From the NCBI GenBank assembly GCA_023391155.1, contig JAEWBM010000187.1:1-27133 (forward strand): DNA of 27,133 nucleotides. Reading direction: 5' to 3'. Both the position numbers and the translations under genes were made by a program. The notes under the pieces are model-generated. The model was not told where the DNA came from and did no database searches. It saw only the letters and a program-made list of their open reading frames with translations. The number at the start of each line of letters is the position of its first letter. The first letter of the stretch is position 1. The DNA comes from Acidobacteriota bacterium. Lineage in GTDB: Bacteria > Acidobacteriota > Blastocatellia > Pyrinomonadales > Pyrinomonadaceae. This document shows, piece after piece, positions 15,895-22,627 of this stretch.

Positions 15895-17271
15895 TTAGGG
15901 GCGCGTCATCGCCTCAGGATCGACCAGCTCGTCAAATTTCTCGGCCGTCAACAGCCCCAGCTCCACCGCCGCCTCTTTCAGCGAATTTCCCTGCTTGTGC
16001 GCGTGCTTGGCGATCTTCGCCGCATTGTCATAGCCGATGTGCTGATTCAGCGCAGTCACCAGCATCAGCGAATCGTTTAGGTACCGGTCGATCTGCTCCC
16101 GGTTAAGCTCGATGCCCGCGATGCAGTAATCCACAAAACCGTGACAGGCGTCGTGCAGCAGCCTCACCGAATGCAGAAAGTTGTGGATCATCACCGGTTT
16201 GAACACGTTCAGCTCAAAATTTCCCTGCGAGCCCGCAAAGCCGATCGCCGCGTCGTTCCCCATCACCTGCACCGCGACCATCGTCATCGCCTCGCTCTGC
16301 GTCGGGTTCACCTTACCGGGCATTATCGACGACCCCGGCTCGTTCTCGGGCAGTGTTATCTCACCGATGCCGCACCGCGGCCCCGATGCCAGCCAGCGGA
16401 TGTCGTTCGCGATCTTCATCAGCGAACCTGCGAGTGTCTTCAGCGCGCCTGAGGCAAAGACCACCTCGTCGTGTGCCGACAGCGCAGCAAATTTATCCGG
16501 ATGCGATCTGAAGGGCAGTCCCGTCAGCTCCGCGATCTTCGCCGCCGCACGTTCCGCAAATTCGGGGTGCGCATTCAATCCCGTGCCGACCGCCGTCCCG
16601 CCGATCGCCAGGTCCATCAGCCCCGGCAACACCATTTCCATTCGTTCAATATCGCGGTCAAGCAGGTTCGCCCAGCCGCCGAATTCCTGGCTCACCGTCA
16701 CAGGCGTCGCGTCCTGCAAATGCGTTCGGCCGATCTTCACCACGCCCTCAAATTCTTTGGCTTTTGCCTTTATCGCGTCGCTCACCTTTCGCACTTCCGG
16801 GATCAACGCCGTCAGCCGTTCGGCCGCAGCGATGTACATCGCCGTTGGAAATGTGTCGTTCGACGATTGCGATTTGTTCACATCGTCGTTCGGGTGTATC
16901 GGCGTCTTCGAGCCCATCTCGCCGCCGGCGATCTCGATCGCACGGTTCGAGATAACCTCGTTGGCGTTCATGTTCGTCTGCGTCCCGGAGCCGGTCTGCC
17001 ATACCCGCAGCGGAAAATGCTCATCCAGCTTGCCGTCGATCACCTCGTCCGCCGCCTGCACGATCAGGTCGCGCTTCTCCTCCGTAAGCTTTCCGAGGTC
17101 GCAATTAACGATCGCCGCGGCCTTTTTCAGAATGCCCAACGCCCTGATCAGTTCTCGCGGCATCACATCCGCCCCAATATTAAAATGCTTCAGCGAACGC
17201 TGTGTCTGCGCCCCCCAATAAGCGTCCCCCGCGACCTCGATCTCCCCCATCGAATCCGTCTCAATACGCAT
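15895..17271 (-). CDS. fumC: fumarate hydratase class II
   Basis: FumC reversibly hydrates fumarate to L-malate in the TCA cycle; the class II enzyme is a cofactor-free, oxygen-stable homotetramer. The signature GSSIMPGKVNP is at residues 313-323 and contains the catalytic serine (Ser315). Also visible are TGSGTQTNMNANEV, the HPNDDVNKSQSSND substrate-binding block and GRTHLQDATPV. I place the start at ATG 17271 (MRIETDSMG), which gives 458 residues and matches the N-termini of other FumCs. Longer alternatives at ATG 17298 and TTG 17337 are possible but lack a ribosome binding site. The gene converges on the T6SS block and is functionally unrelated to it. About 480 bp upstream are mostly non-coding and contain phased TGTCCC hexamers. 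Confidence 0.97.
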   Translation of the reverse strand: MRIETDSMGEIEVAGDAYWGAQTQRSLKHFNIGADVMPRELIRALGILKKAAAIVNCDLGKLTEEKRDLIVQAADEVIDGKLDEHFPLRVWQTGSGTQTNMNANEVISNRAIEIAGGEMGSKTPIHPNDDVNKSQSSNDTFPTAMYIAAAERLTALIPEVRKVSDAIKAKAKEFEGVVKIGRTHLQDATPVTVSQEFGGWANLLDRDIERMEMVLPGLMDLAIGGTAVGTGLNAHPEFAERAAAKIAELTGLPFRSHPDKFAALSAHDEVVFASGALKTLAGSLMKIANDIRWLASGPRCGIGEITLPENEPGSSIMPGKVNPTQSEAMTMVAVQVMGNDAAIGFAGSQGNFELNVFKPVMIHNFLHSVRLLHDACHGFVDYCIAGIELNREQIDRYLNDSLMLVTALNQHIGYDNAAKIAKHAHKQGNSLKEAAVELGLLTAEKFDELVDPEAMTRP

Positions 17272-17392
17272 CTTCGTCGATCTTTCTGCTGCTTCCATAT
17301 GGTTAGTAAACTTGGCTTTGATAGTAGTTATAAGCAATTTTACCTCACCAGTCCCCAGTTTTCAGTTCCGAGTTCCCAGTTTTTGCCGATAC

Positions 17393-17444
17393 TGTCCCAC
17401 TACTGTCCCAGGGGTGTCCCATGGGGTGTCCCGGGGGGTGTCCC
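17393..17444. repeat. five TGTCCC hexamers phased at 11-12 bp
   Basis: TGTCCC occurs at 17393, 17404, 17415, 17427 and 17439, with spacings of 11, 11, 12 and 12 bases, separated by G/A-rich or C-rich spacers. A sixth copy lies at 17494. The spacing is close to one helical turn. It may be a degenerate tandem repeat or a protein-binding array about 120-175 bp upstream of the fumC start codon (GGGACA on the fumC strand). Confidence 0.7.
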
Positions 17445-17608
17445 ACCCAGAAAACTAGACGAAACCGATTGACCTGATTGATGTTCGGCGATCTGTCCCA
17501 CAAAAACCCGAAAAACTTTTCAAATATCTCCCCGACATCCTGTCGTCGCAACATTGTTGCATATGCGCAATTGGAAACGCAAGAAATTTATTGGAAGGAG
17601 ATGGCAGT

Positions 17609-17677
17609 ATGTTCGCACGCATTACAGCAACTGTTTTCGCGGGCTCCGCGTGCCTATTCGGAATAAGTGAAAAGTGA
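17609..17677 (+). pseudogene. 22-codon ORF with strong RBS and signal-peptide-like sequence; gene remnant or leader
   Basis: ATG 17609 is preceded at ideal distance (8 bases) by GGAAGGAG, one of the best ribosome binding sites in the window. The frame codes 22 residues, starting MFARITATVFAGSACLFG, which looks like the beginning of a signal peptide or lipoprotein, then ends at TGA 17675. The stop falls where GTGATAGGTGATAGG direct repeats begin. The reading is that a secreted protein gene was cut down and only its 5' end remains. A genuine small hydrophobic peptide or leader peptide is the alternative. Confidence is low because of the short length. Confidence 0.25.
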
Positions 17678-17720
17678 TAGGTGATAGGTGGATTCCGGCG
17701 CAGTTCGGGTTTAGCTTCGG

Positions 17721-17730
17721 AGGAGCTCCT
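17721..17730. repeat. 10-bp perfect palindrome AGGAGCTCCT
   Basis: The palindrome sits in the context TTCGGAGGAGCTCCTGTG, 20 bp beyond the 3' end of the minus-strand membrane protein gene. It resembles the core of small interspersed repeats in which a GCTCC...GGAGC hairpin follows genes, but only one copy is in this window. It could also act as a weak terminator hairpin. Confidence 0.3.
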
Positions 17731-17750
17731 GTGTAGAGCGCCGTTTTGGA

Positions 17751-18368
17751 TCAGGCACGATGCTTATCCGGCGTGAAATAATGCAGGATGAATAAAAATA
17801 CGCCTACCCCCGAGATGATGAAACCCACGTTCATATATCTACGATATGACTCGCGATCGAACGCGGCGACCTGGTACCGATCAATTTCGAGATTCTTTGT
17901 TTGAATCCCCATCACTTGAGCACTTCCCGACTCATTCAACCAGATCACAGCCTGCCTCGGCGACCAGTCGGCTGATAAGATCGCATCCAGGTCCTGCCTA
18001 GTCAGGTGGTCGCTGGAGACGAAGTACTCCCCTTGGGAGGTGTAAAGCTGCAAGGAATCTGATCCCGACAACCGTCCGAAGCCAACGACCTCGGTGGTGA
18101 TCTCAATATAGTCTTCGGCCGTGACCGTCTTATTCTTATATCCCCAAAAACTTAAAAGCACTCCCGCGATCACGACCATTGCGGCAATGTAGTAAACGCC
18201 ACACCCGTTGACATTCGGCGAACCCACGTACTCGTGCCTACCGAACCCTCCGTCGTCCCAATCCATAATCGTCTGCGTATCCTTCGTGCGTGCGATGGCG
18301 GTCGATGAACGTTCCCCATCGCCACTCCCAAAACCACTCAACACGATAATCGGCGTAGCCGATGCCAT
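17751..18368 (-). CDS. membrane protein with two transmembrane helices, unknown function
   Basis: The longest frame gives 205 residues. A transmembrane helix at about residues 58-80 (GVYYIAAMVVIAGVLLSFWG) precedes a soluble domain of about 100 residues, with strands such as YIEITTEVVGFGRL and AVIWLNESGSAQV. A second helix at about 178-198 (VGFIISGVGVFLFILHYF) comes just before a short charged tail. The layout (helix, small beta-rich domain, helix) resembles DUF3592-like proteins, but I cannot assign a family. The first 34 residues look unlike a protein N-terminus, so ATG 18266 (MDWDDGGFG) is a likely alternative start, giving 171 residues. It is separated from the next minus-strand gene by about 200 bp of repeat-bearing DNA. 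Confidence 0.6.
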   Translation of the reverse strand: MASATPIIVLSGFGSGDGERSSTAIARTKDTQTIMDWDDGGFGRHEYVGSPNVNGCGVYYIAAMVVIAGVLLSFWGYKNKTVTAEDYIEITTEVVGFGRLSGSDSLQLYTSQGEYFVSSDHLTRQDLDAILSADWSPRQAVIWLNESGSAQVMGIQTKNLEIDRYQVAAFDRESYRRYMNVGFIISGVGVFLFILHYFTPDKHRA

Positions 18369-18376
18369 CTAATTAG

Positions 18377-18396
18377 CCCACGTCGCAAGACGTGGG
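18377..18396. repeat. 8-bp hairpin CCCACGTC-GCAA-GACGTGGG
   Basis: Perfect inverted repeat with a GCAA tetraloop, lying 9 bp outside the 18368 start and between two minus-strand genes. There is no T-tract on either side. It looks like a small interspersed palindromic element and lies close to the REP-like unit at 18471-18510. Confidence 0.6.
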
Positions 18397-18470
18397 TCCC
18401 CGCCCATTTACCCACCGAGCCGTCGTAGACGGCGGCATTCTACCCCGCCCGGGCAGAAACGCGACCGTTA

Positions 18471-18510
18471 GGGAGCGTGCCCTGTCAGTACCACCTGCGA
18501 TAGCGGGTGG
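18471..18510. repeat. REP-like palindromic element, copy 1
   Basis: The element starts GGGAGCGTGCC and ends in a hairpin CCACCTGC (18491-18498), loop GATA, GCGGGTGG (18503-18510), one G-T wobble in the stem. The 17 bases GTACCACCTGCGATAGC (18488-18504) recur exactly at 20530-20546, and the GGGAGCGTGCC..TCAGT part recurs at 19721-19737. It is intergenic, between two minus-strand genes. Confidence 0.65.
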
Positions 18511-18576
18511 TTTAACGTACAATCGCAACTTTTCAAAACCACTAAACACGCAGTCCGGGTGCGGTTACCGAGACGC

Positions 18577-19713
18577 TCAAGGAATTGTGCGTTCGACGAG
18601 ATCTTTACCGATCAAGGTCCAAAGACGCGACTTTGCGCCGTATCCATGCGTATCAGACGGGTCCGGAACAGCAGCAAACGCGATCTTGCCATTACTTTCC
18701 GCTAGATACTCGAACGCGACGGGATAATCCGGCGGATACGGACAATCATAGATCTTTACCCATCCGTCTCGATACTCAAAGATTCCAATGCGAGGCACAC
18801 TAACGATCAACCCGCCCTCAGAAGTTTCGGTGAATGCGCCGCCTCGGCCAGGTGAACCAATACTTTGAATTCCATTCTCGTCGACTCGAAAATATGGGCC
18901 GTAATGTGACCGAATATAGACTGTTGAGGGAGTCGTCACAACCGTTTCCGTCACAAAATCCGGGTCATCCGAACGTTCTACCTCTTTCCAATCCATACCT
19001 TCGCGAAAGAACACTCGGTCCGGTGCCGGACGATCTGCCTTCGAGTTCCGGACATCCGTCGATGGGCTGATGAACTCTCCGTGCATGATCACAAACTCGC
19101 GGCTGTCGGTGGGAGCGATCGATGCTAGACAACTATAGGTATCGGTGCCGTCGTAATAATCCCTGCACTTCACCTCTGGCAGTGAGATCAGTCGCCATTC
19201 ACTACTCTCCTCGTTCCATCGCCAACCCTCTCTGCTTGCTGCCTGGATCCAGAAGCCATCTTTGTTGGTCAACCCGTTAAATCCATGCAGGAGGTCGCCG
19301 CGGGTCGGCTCAGGCATCGGAGGCCCGATGGATCTCCATTCGCGTCCGTCGAAGGTCGCAAAATCTGCAGATGCTTCATGACGAAACCACAAGCGGTTGG
19401 CGGAACGATCATTCCAGGGCCCGGAAAGTACGTCGTCGTAGTTGTTCCATTTGAAGAGGCTTAGCGAACCATCAGCCGCGATCTCAAAAACCCCAACGTT
19501 TGAGCTAACGAAAAGCGACTCACCGAAAAACTCCACTCCCGAAAACAACAATCCGATATCCGGTGGCAGAGCTTGTATCGCTTGATCAAGATCTTCTCCC
19601 GTTACCTCATACGGCTTGTCCCGAGCGACGTCTCCAAACCCACATCCCCACAGGCCCAAAGAGAGTACACCTATGGCAATCAGGTTAATCGAGAATGCTG
19701 TTCGCTTAGACAT
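18577..19713 (-). CDS. lipoprotein of unknown function, beta-propeller-like
   Basis: The 378-residue product has a signal peptide with hydrophobic core (INLIAIGVLSLG) and lipobox LWGC with Cys24, so it is an envelope lipoprotein. The mature part is rich in Trp, Gly, Asp and aromatic residues with repeated strand-turn units such as GREWRSIG, EGWRWNEESSEW, MDWKEVERSDD and RDGWVKIYD. This is typical of a propeller-like WD/Kelch/sorting-type fold. I cannot name a family. It starts 19 bp after the stop codon of the netrin-like gene (minus strand), so the two probably form an operon. No ribosome binding site is obvious; the upstream bases belong to a REP-like fragment. Confidence 0.7.
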   Translation of the reverse strand: MSKRTAFSINLIAIGVLSLGLWGCGFGDVARDKPYEVTGEDLDQAIQALPPDIGLLFSGVEFFGESLFVSSNVGVFEIAADGSLSLFKWNNYDDVLSGPWNDRSANRLWFRHEASADFATFDGREWRSIGPPMPEPTRGDLLHGFNGLTNKDGFWIQAASREGWRWNEESSEWRLISLPEVKCRDYYDGTDTYSCLASIAPTDSREFVIMHGEFISPSTDVRNSKADRPAPDRVFFREGMDWKEVERSDDPDFVTETVVTTPSTVYIRSHYGPYFRVDENGIQSIGSPGRGGAFTETSEGGLIVSVPRIGIFEYRDGWVKIYDCPYPPDYPVAFEYLAESNGKIAFAAVPDPSDTHGYGAKSRLWTLIGKDLVERTIP

Positions 19714-19720
19714 TGATCTC

Positions 19721-19737
19721 GGGAGCGTGCCTTCAGT
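19721..19737. repeat. REP-like element fragment
   Basis: GGGAGCGTGCCTTCAGT matches the left half of the repeat at 18471-18489 apart from small gaps. It fills the gap between two minus-strand genes and includes the stop codon of the upstream one (TCA at 19733-19735 on the + strand), so the repeat seems to have shaped that gene's end. Confidence 0.4.
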
Positions 19738-20452
19738 TCGTATCGCCTACCACAAATTCCCGAAGATCACACCCGCTTTCGCGAACCGTCACCGTATATT
19801 CGAATTCCGCACTCGTTAGGCTTCTCTGAAAACCGAGTTCGTGGACCGTGAACCTCCGATCGTCGGGAAAGCGCACCTTCACGCGATAGTCGCCCGGTTC
19901 ATTCACGACGTGACGGAACCAGCCACTTTCATCCAGAGACACTTCCTTGCTCGAACTGCCCGACCCCACTGCAACCCGGACGCCCTCGAATCGCTCACCA
20001 TTCGGCACTTCAACCCGTCCCTCGATCGCGAATTCAAGCGGGCTTTCTCGCAACCGCTCAGCGTAGGCAATGTCCAAGGCAGAGTCGGCCGAAAGACTCG
20101 TATGGTCACAGATCATCTCACGATAGGGCTCGGGATATTTATAAACCAAATACTCCCGGCCTGCCTCGAACTTGGTCCCGTTGCACCGAACGGCAAACAT
20201 CACCTCTTCCGTATCGCGAGCCTCTCCCTTTAGCATGCGGCGCACCTTGAAAATTCCAGTCTGTCGGCTGGGAATTTCATCCGGGTTCGCATAACGAACA
20301 AACTCTCCAATGAAGACGGTTTCCGACAGAGTATAAGACTGGCAAGTCGTCGTCGACGTACACTGACACCTATGCCCGTAGGCCAGCACCGCAATCCCTG
20401 CGAGAGCGACAACGATCGCAACTGCTATAAAGGTATGTTTTACGGTAAACAT
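19733..20452 (-). CDS. secreted netrin/TIMP-like domain protein with carboxypeptidase-regulatory-like domain
   Basis: From ATG 20452 the product has 239 residues; an upstream in-frame TTG at 20467 is less likely. A signal anchor (FIAVAIVVALAGIAVLAY, about 8-25) is followed by CQC...C (Cys29, Cys31, Cys37) and an NTR-like stretch, with ETVFIGEFV, FKVRRMLKG and GREYLVYKYPEP, to about residue 125. From about 140, FAIEGRVEVPNGERFEGVRV with SLDESGWFRHVV and GDYRVKVRFPDDRRF fits a carboxypeptidase-regulatory-like/transthyretin-type beta sandwich. Proteins of this layout are frequent in Acidobacteriota, with unknown role. It lies just upstream of, and is probably co-transcribed with, the beta-propeller-like lipoprotein gene. 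Confidence 0.7.
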   Translation of the reverse strand: MFTVKHTFIAVAIVVALAGIAVLAYGHRCQCTSTTTCQSYTLSETVFIGEFVRYANPDEIPSRQTGIFKVRRMLKGEARDTEEVMFAVRCNGTKFEAGREYLVYKYPEPYREMICDHTSLSADSALDIAYAERLRESPLEFAIEGRVEVPNGERFEGVRVAVGSGSSSKEVSLDESGWFRHVVNEPGDYRVKVRFPDDRRFTVHELGFQRSLTSAEFEYTVTVRESGCDLREFVVGDTN

Positions 20453-20529
20453 AGTTAGTCGCTTCAACTTTGCGAAACTTTGCGACCTTTGCGGTTAAAT
20501 TATCCCGATCGAATCCTAATGGCGTATCC

Positions 20530-20546
20530 GTACCACCTGCGATAGC
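20530..20546. repeat. REP-like element, copy 2 (core)
   Basis: GTACCACCTGCGATAGC is identical over 17 bases to 18488-18504. The right arm differs (CGGGGTT instead of GGGTGG), so the hairpin is partly lost in this copy. Confidence 0.6.
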
Positions 20547-20766
20547 CGGGGTTACCTCACACCTAACTCTTTATTCTAATCTTTAACCCTCACCCTTGCA
20601 TCCCATGAATATTACCCTCGTCACTCTCGCGCAAAAATGCCATGATCTCCGCTGGCGCACGGCGCAAGCGTTCTTTGAAAGAAAATATTTTCGATTTGTG
20701 GTTCGCAATGCAAGACCGGCATGGCATAAACCACCCGATCGCAACGGTTTACCGGTGTTGGAGTAT

Positions 20767-20820
20767 CTGTGGACGCCCCAAGAACGCCCCTGTGGACGCC
20801 CCGAGAACGCCCTGTGGACG
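20767..20820. repeat. tandem repeat, 22-23 bp unit, about 2.4 copies
   Basis: CTGTGGACGCCCC-A/G-AGAACGCC is present at 20767-20789 and 20790-20811, with a third partial unit CTGTGGACG at 20812-20820. The copies differ by one substitution and one C. It is intergenic and looks like a minisatellite. Confidence 0.75.
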
Positions 20821-20893
20821 AATTTCGACGTAACTTAGCTAAGCTGAGTCCCTGCAACAGATGCACGTGTTTTGCCATCGTTGGCCTTGAGGT

Positions 20894-21466
20894 TTATTCC
20901 GCCAAAAGGGCCGCGGTATCAGATCTTAGCGTCGATTCCAGCACCAAACCGGTGTATTTTTTCGCGAGTTTGCCGTGTTTGTCGTAAAGGAATGTGGTCG
21001 GGAGCGCGATGTCACCGTTGCCGAGATTCGGGTCATTGCCCGGCAGTAGTATCGGGTAACCGATCTGGTAGCTCTCAACGAACGGCGGGACCAGCGAAAG
21101 ATCGTCGTCCATGGTTACGCCGACAACAACGACGCCTTTGTCGCGATGCTCATCGGCAAAGCGGACCAGTCCGGGCGTCTCGATCCGGCAAGGCGGGCAC
21201 CACGGCGCCCAATAGTTGACGACCACCACTTTCCCCCGCATCGCCTCAAAATCCCACGCCTCGCCGCCGTCGAGCGTTGTATGGGTAAAGGCCTCGCCCG
21301 TCTTGCGTTCCGCCTCGGGCGACACTCCGAACTGCCACCACGATTCGGGAGCGAAAAAGAATAGGATCACAGCCAACAGTGCGAGATAGCCGACCCACTC
21401 AAGCGCGGCTCGCCGCCAGCCGCTTTTCTTCGGCTCCGCCGCGGGAGTGACATTCTCGGCCGCCAT
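20894..21466 (-). CDS. membrane-anchored TlpA/ResA-like thioredoxin
   Basis: Thioredoxin-fold thiol-disulfide oxidoreductase, held on the outer face of the cytoplasmic membrane. After a polar start, a single membrane helix lies at about residues 23-40 (EWVGYLALLAVILFFFAP). The AhpC/TSA-type redox domain follows, with the active site APWCPPC (Cys90, Cys93), VVVVNYWAPW strand and cis-proline loop ALPTTF (Pro156). The WCPPC form is typical of TlpA/ResA/CcmG proteins acting in cytochrome c maturation or periplasmic thiol reduction. The 190 residues are a normal size. Its ATG overlaps the stop codon of the rhodanese lipoprotein gene by one base (TAATG on the minus strand), so the two are translationally coupled. 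The physiological partner is unknown. Confidence 0.88.
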   Translation of the reverse strand: MAAENVTPAAEPKKSGWRRAALEWVGYLALLAVILFFFAPESWWQFGVSPEAERKTGEAFTHTTLDGGEAWDFEAMRGKVVVVNYWAPWCPPCRIETPGLVRFADEHRDKGVVVVGVTMDDDLSLVPPFVESYQIGYPILLPGNDPNLGNGDIALPTTFLYDKHGKLAKKYTGLVLESTLRSDTAALLAE

Positions 21467-21909
21467 TACTGCTGCACCGCCTCGCCCGCTTTCTTGACCG
21501 GCAGGCCGGCGTCACGCCACGCGGCCGTGCCGCCCTCGACGCTGAATACCCACTGGTAACCGTTCTCGGCGAGTATCTGCCCCGCCTCGGTCGATTGCCG
21601 CCCGGAGTTGCAGATCAGGTACACCGGCTCATTCTTTTCGATGCGGTCCAGATTGTCAGCAAACGTCGCCAGCGGAATATTAACCGCGCGGTCCGCGTGC
21701 CCGTCAGCATACTCCGCCGGCGTCCGGACATCGATGAACTGGGCATAGGCCGCCTGGGTCTTCGGAAACGCCTCCTTCGCCGAAATGTCATTCACCTTTC
21801 CGGACTCGGCTCCCGCGGGCGGAACATTGTCCGTCGTCGCCGGCTGGCTCCCACAAGCCGCGAACACCACCACCATGCTGAGCATTACTACAAATGTGAT
21901 CACTCTCAT
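21466..21909 (-). CDS. rhodanese-domain lipoprotein
   Basis: The 147-residue product has a lipoprotein signal peptide (VVMLSMVVVFAAC, Cys19) and one rhodanese domain. Visible are FIDVRTPAEYADGH (58-71), with the usual Asp-Val-Arg start, and the active loop ICNSGRQS with Cys100. The GG-AW motif VEGGTAAW closes the domain. Rhodaneses carry a persulfide on the loop cysteine and handle sulfane sulfur. As a lipoprotein it acts outside the cytoplasm. The stop codon overlaps the start of the TlpA-like thioredoxin by one base, which suggests the two share one thiol/sulfur process in the envelope, perhaps with the thioredoxin reducing the persulfide. That link is inference. No clear ribosome binding site precedes the ATG. 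Confidence 0.88.
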   Translation of the reverse strand: MRVITFVVMLSMVVVFAACGSQPATTDNVPPAGAESGKVNDISAKEAFPKTQAAYAQFIDVRTPAEYADGHADRAVNIPLATFADNLDRIEKNEPVYLICNSGRQSTEAGQILAENGYQWVFSVEGGTAAWRDAGLPVKKAGEAVQQ

Positions 21910-21965
21910 ATTGATAATTGCGGAAAAAAATTAGATGAGCCCCGTCGTCCGTACGATGCGGTAAA

Positions 21966-21977
21966 TTTGTCGACAAA
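21966..21977. repeat. 12-bp perfect palindrome TTTGTCGACAAA
   Basis: It lies between the rhodanese lipoprotein start (21909) and the paralog gene stop (21979), both minus strand. It may be an operator for the rhodanese/thioredoxin pair or part of a transcript end; the sequence alone does not decide. Confidence 0.3.
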
Positions 21978-21978
21978 C

Positions 21979-22602
21979 CTACTTTTTTAGTTCCGCTTTA
22001 TGTTTAGCCCCCGCAGCACGCAGCTTGTCATAATAAGACTTCAATCTTTGCTCCATTGCGGTTCCTTTATTCACATTCATATGAAATCGAATATAGTCCA
22101 GAACAGTGCGGCCGTCCGATTCATCGACTTTATTTAGATTTACGCCCCATTTGATCGCGTCGTCGATAAAATGATCGAATGCAGAAGCTACGGCGTACTT
22201 CAGCAAGTGCCCTCGAGAAACGTCGAATTGAATGTTCGTGCAGTGGAGATACTCTTCCTCATATATCGACCAAACGTTCCTAATCTTTTCGAACGCGATC
22301 TCTTCTGAGTCGGATTCCAATACACATGCCGCATCGTGGAATCGCTTCTCGTACAAATAATTAAAAGGCCGGGTTTCGTAAAACGGTCTTCCCTTGTCCT
22401 TCGGGTCGTTCGAAACGCTCATCTGTTCACCGATCATCATGCATAAATTCTTGAGCATTTTCGGGTTCGGACATGATGCGGCGGGAGTAGGGGCGGGTTT
22501 CGGCGAGATCAATGATGCCGCCGCGGGTTTCTCCGCCGAAACGAATCGCAGCGAAACAGGAATCGACAAAAGGGCAAGCGCGAGAACTATTCGAATTTTC
22601 AT
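21979..22602 (-). CDS. secreted four-cysteine protein, paralog B, ankyrin-like C-terminus
   Basis: The 207-residue product has a signal peptide (MKIRIVLALALLSIPVS) and a Pro/Ala spacer before the mature domain. It is a close paralog of the gene directly upstream (22628-23266). Shared blocks are AASCPN, LKNLC, FYETRP, DAACVLESDS, CTN-QFDV, RGHLLKY and KWGVNLNKVDESD. The four cysteines (44, 54, 93, 121) are aligned in both and could form two disulfides outside the cytoplasm. The C-terminal part (VNLNKVDESDGRTVLDYI, then YYDKLRAAGAKH) has the pattern of a single ankyrin repeat pair. No family is recognised. The gap to the paralog is 25 bp, so they are likely one transcript. Confidence 0.72.
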   Translation of the reverse strand: MKIRIVLALALLSIPVSLRFVSAEKPAAASLISPKPAPTPAASCPNPKMLKNLCMMIGEQMSVSNDPKDKGRPFYETRPFNYLYEKRFHDAACVLESDSEEIAFEKIRNVWSIYEEEYLHCTNIQFDVSRGHLLKYAVASAFDHFIDDAIKWGVNLNKVDESDGRTVLDYIRFHMNVNKGTAMEQRLKSYYDKLRAAGAKHKAELKK

Positions 22603-22627
22603 AATTTACTGTGAGGAAAAAATCATT

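Larger units (their letters stand above)
17338..17750. other. non-coding stretch upstream of fumC with simple repeats
   Basis: No full gene is seen here. From left to right the stretch has CAGT/TTCCCAG-type imperfect direct repeats (17349-17382) and five TGTCCC hexamers (17393-17444). Small palindromes GCAACATTGTTGC and GCATATGC follow near 17548-17567, then a short signal-peptide ORF (17609-17677). The rest holds GTGATAG direct repeats (17674-17690) and a palindrome AGGAGCTCCT (17721-17730). The fumC promoter should be in its left part on the minus strand, but I cannot point to convincing -35/-10 boxes. Confidence 0.6.
20468..20893. other. non-coding stretch between the netrin-like gene and the thioredoxin gene
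   Basis: About 425 bases without a convincing gene. They contain a second copy of the REP-like core (20530-20546), an AT-rich part near 20560-20590, and a short tandem repeat (20767-20820). An 80-codon + strand frame (20596-20838) exists, but its end is formed by the tandem repeat, it has no ribosome binding site and it resembles no protein. The minus-strand promoter of the netrin-like gene should lie near the left edge. Confidence 0.6.

Noticed and set aside
16181..17472. Long + strand frames (346 and 333 codons) opposite fumC
   Set aside because: Both are antisense to an intact, fully conserved fumC and their products look like reversed codon bias, not proteins.
17393..17499. Could the TGTCCC repeats be a CRISPR array?
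   Set aside because: The repeated unit is 6 bp with 5-6 bp spacers; CRISPR repeats are far longer and no cas gene is present.
18392..18727. 111-codon + strand frame over the REP-like region
   Set aside because: Much of it is translation of the palindromic repeat and of the antisense of the lipoprotein gene.
20767..20820. Could the 22-23 bp tandem repeat be a CRISPR array?
   Set aside because: Units are directly adjacent with no unique spacers.
20596..20838. 80-codon + strand frame in the gap before the thioredoxin gene
   Set aside because: No ribosome binding site, its 3' third is the tandem repeat at 20767-20820, and there is no protein-like pattern.
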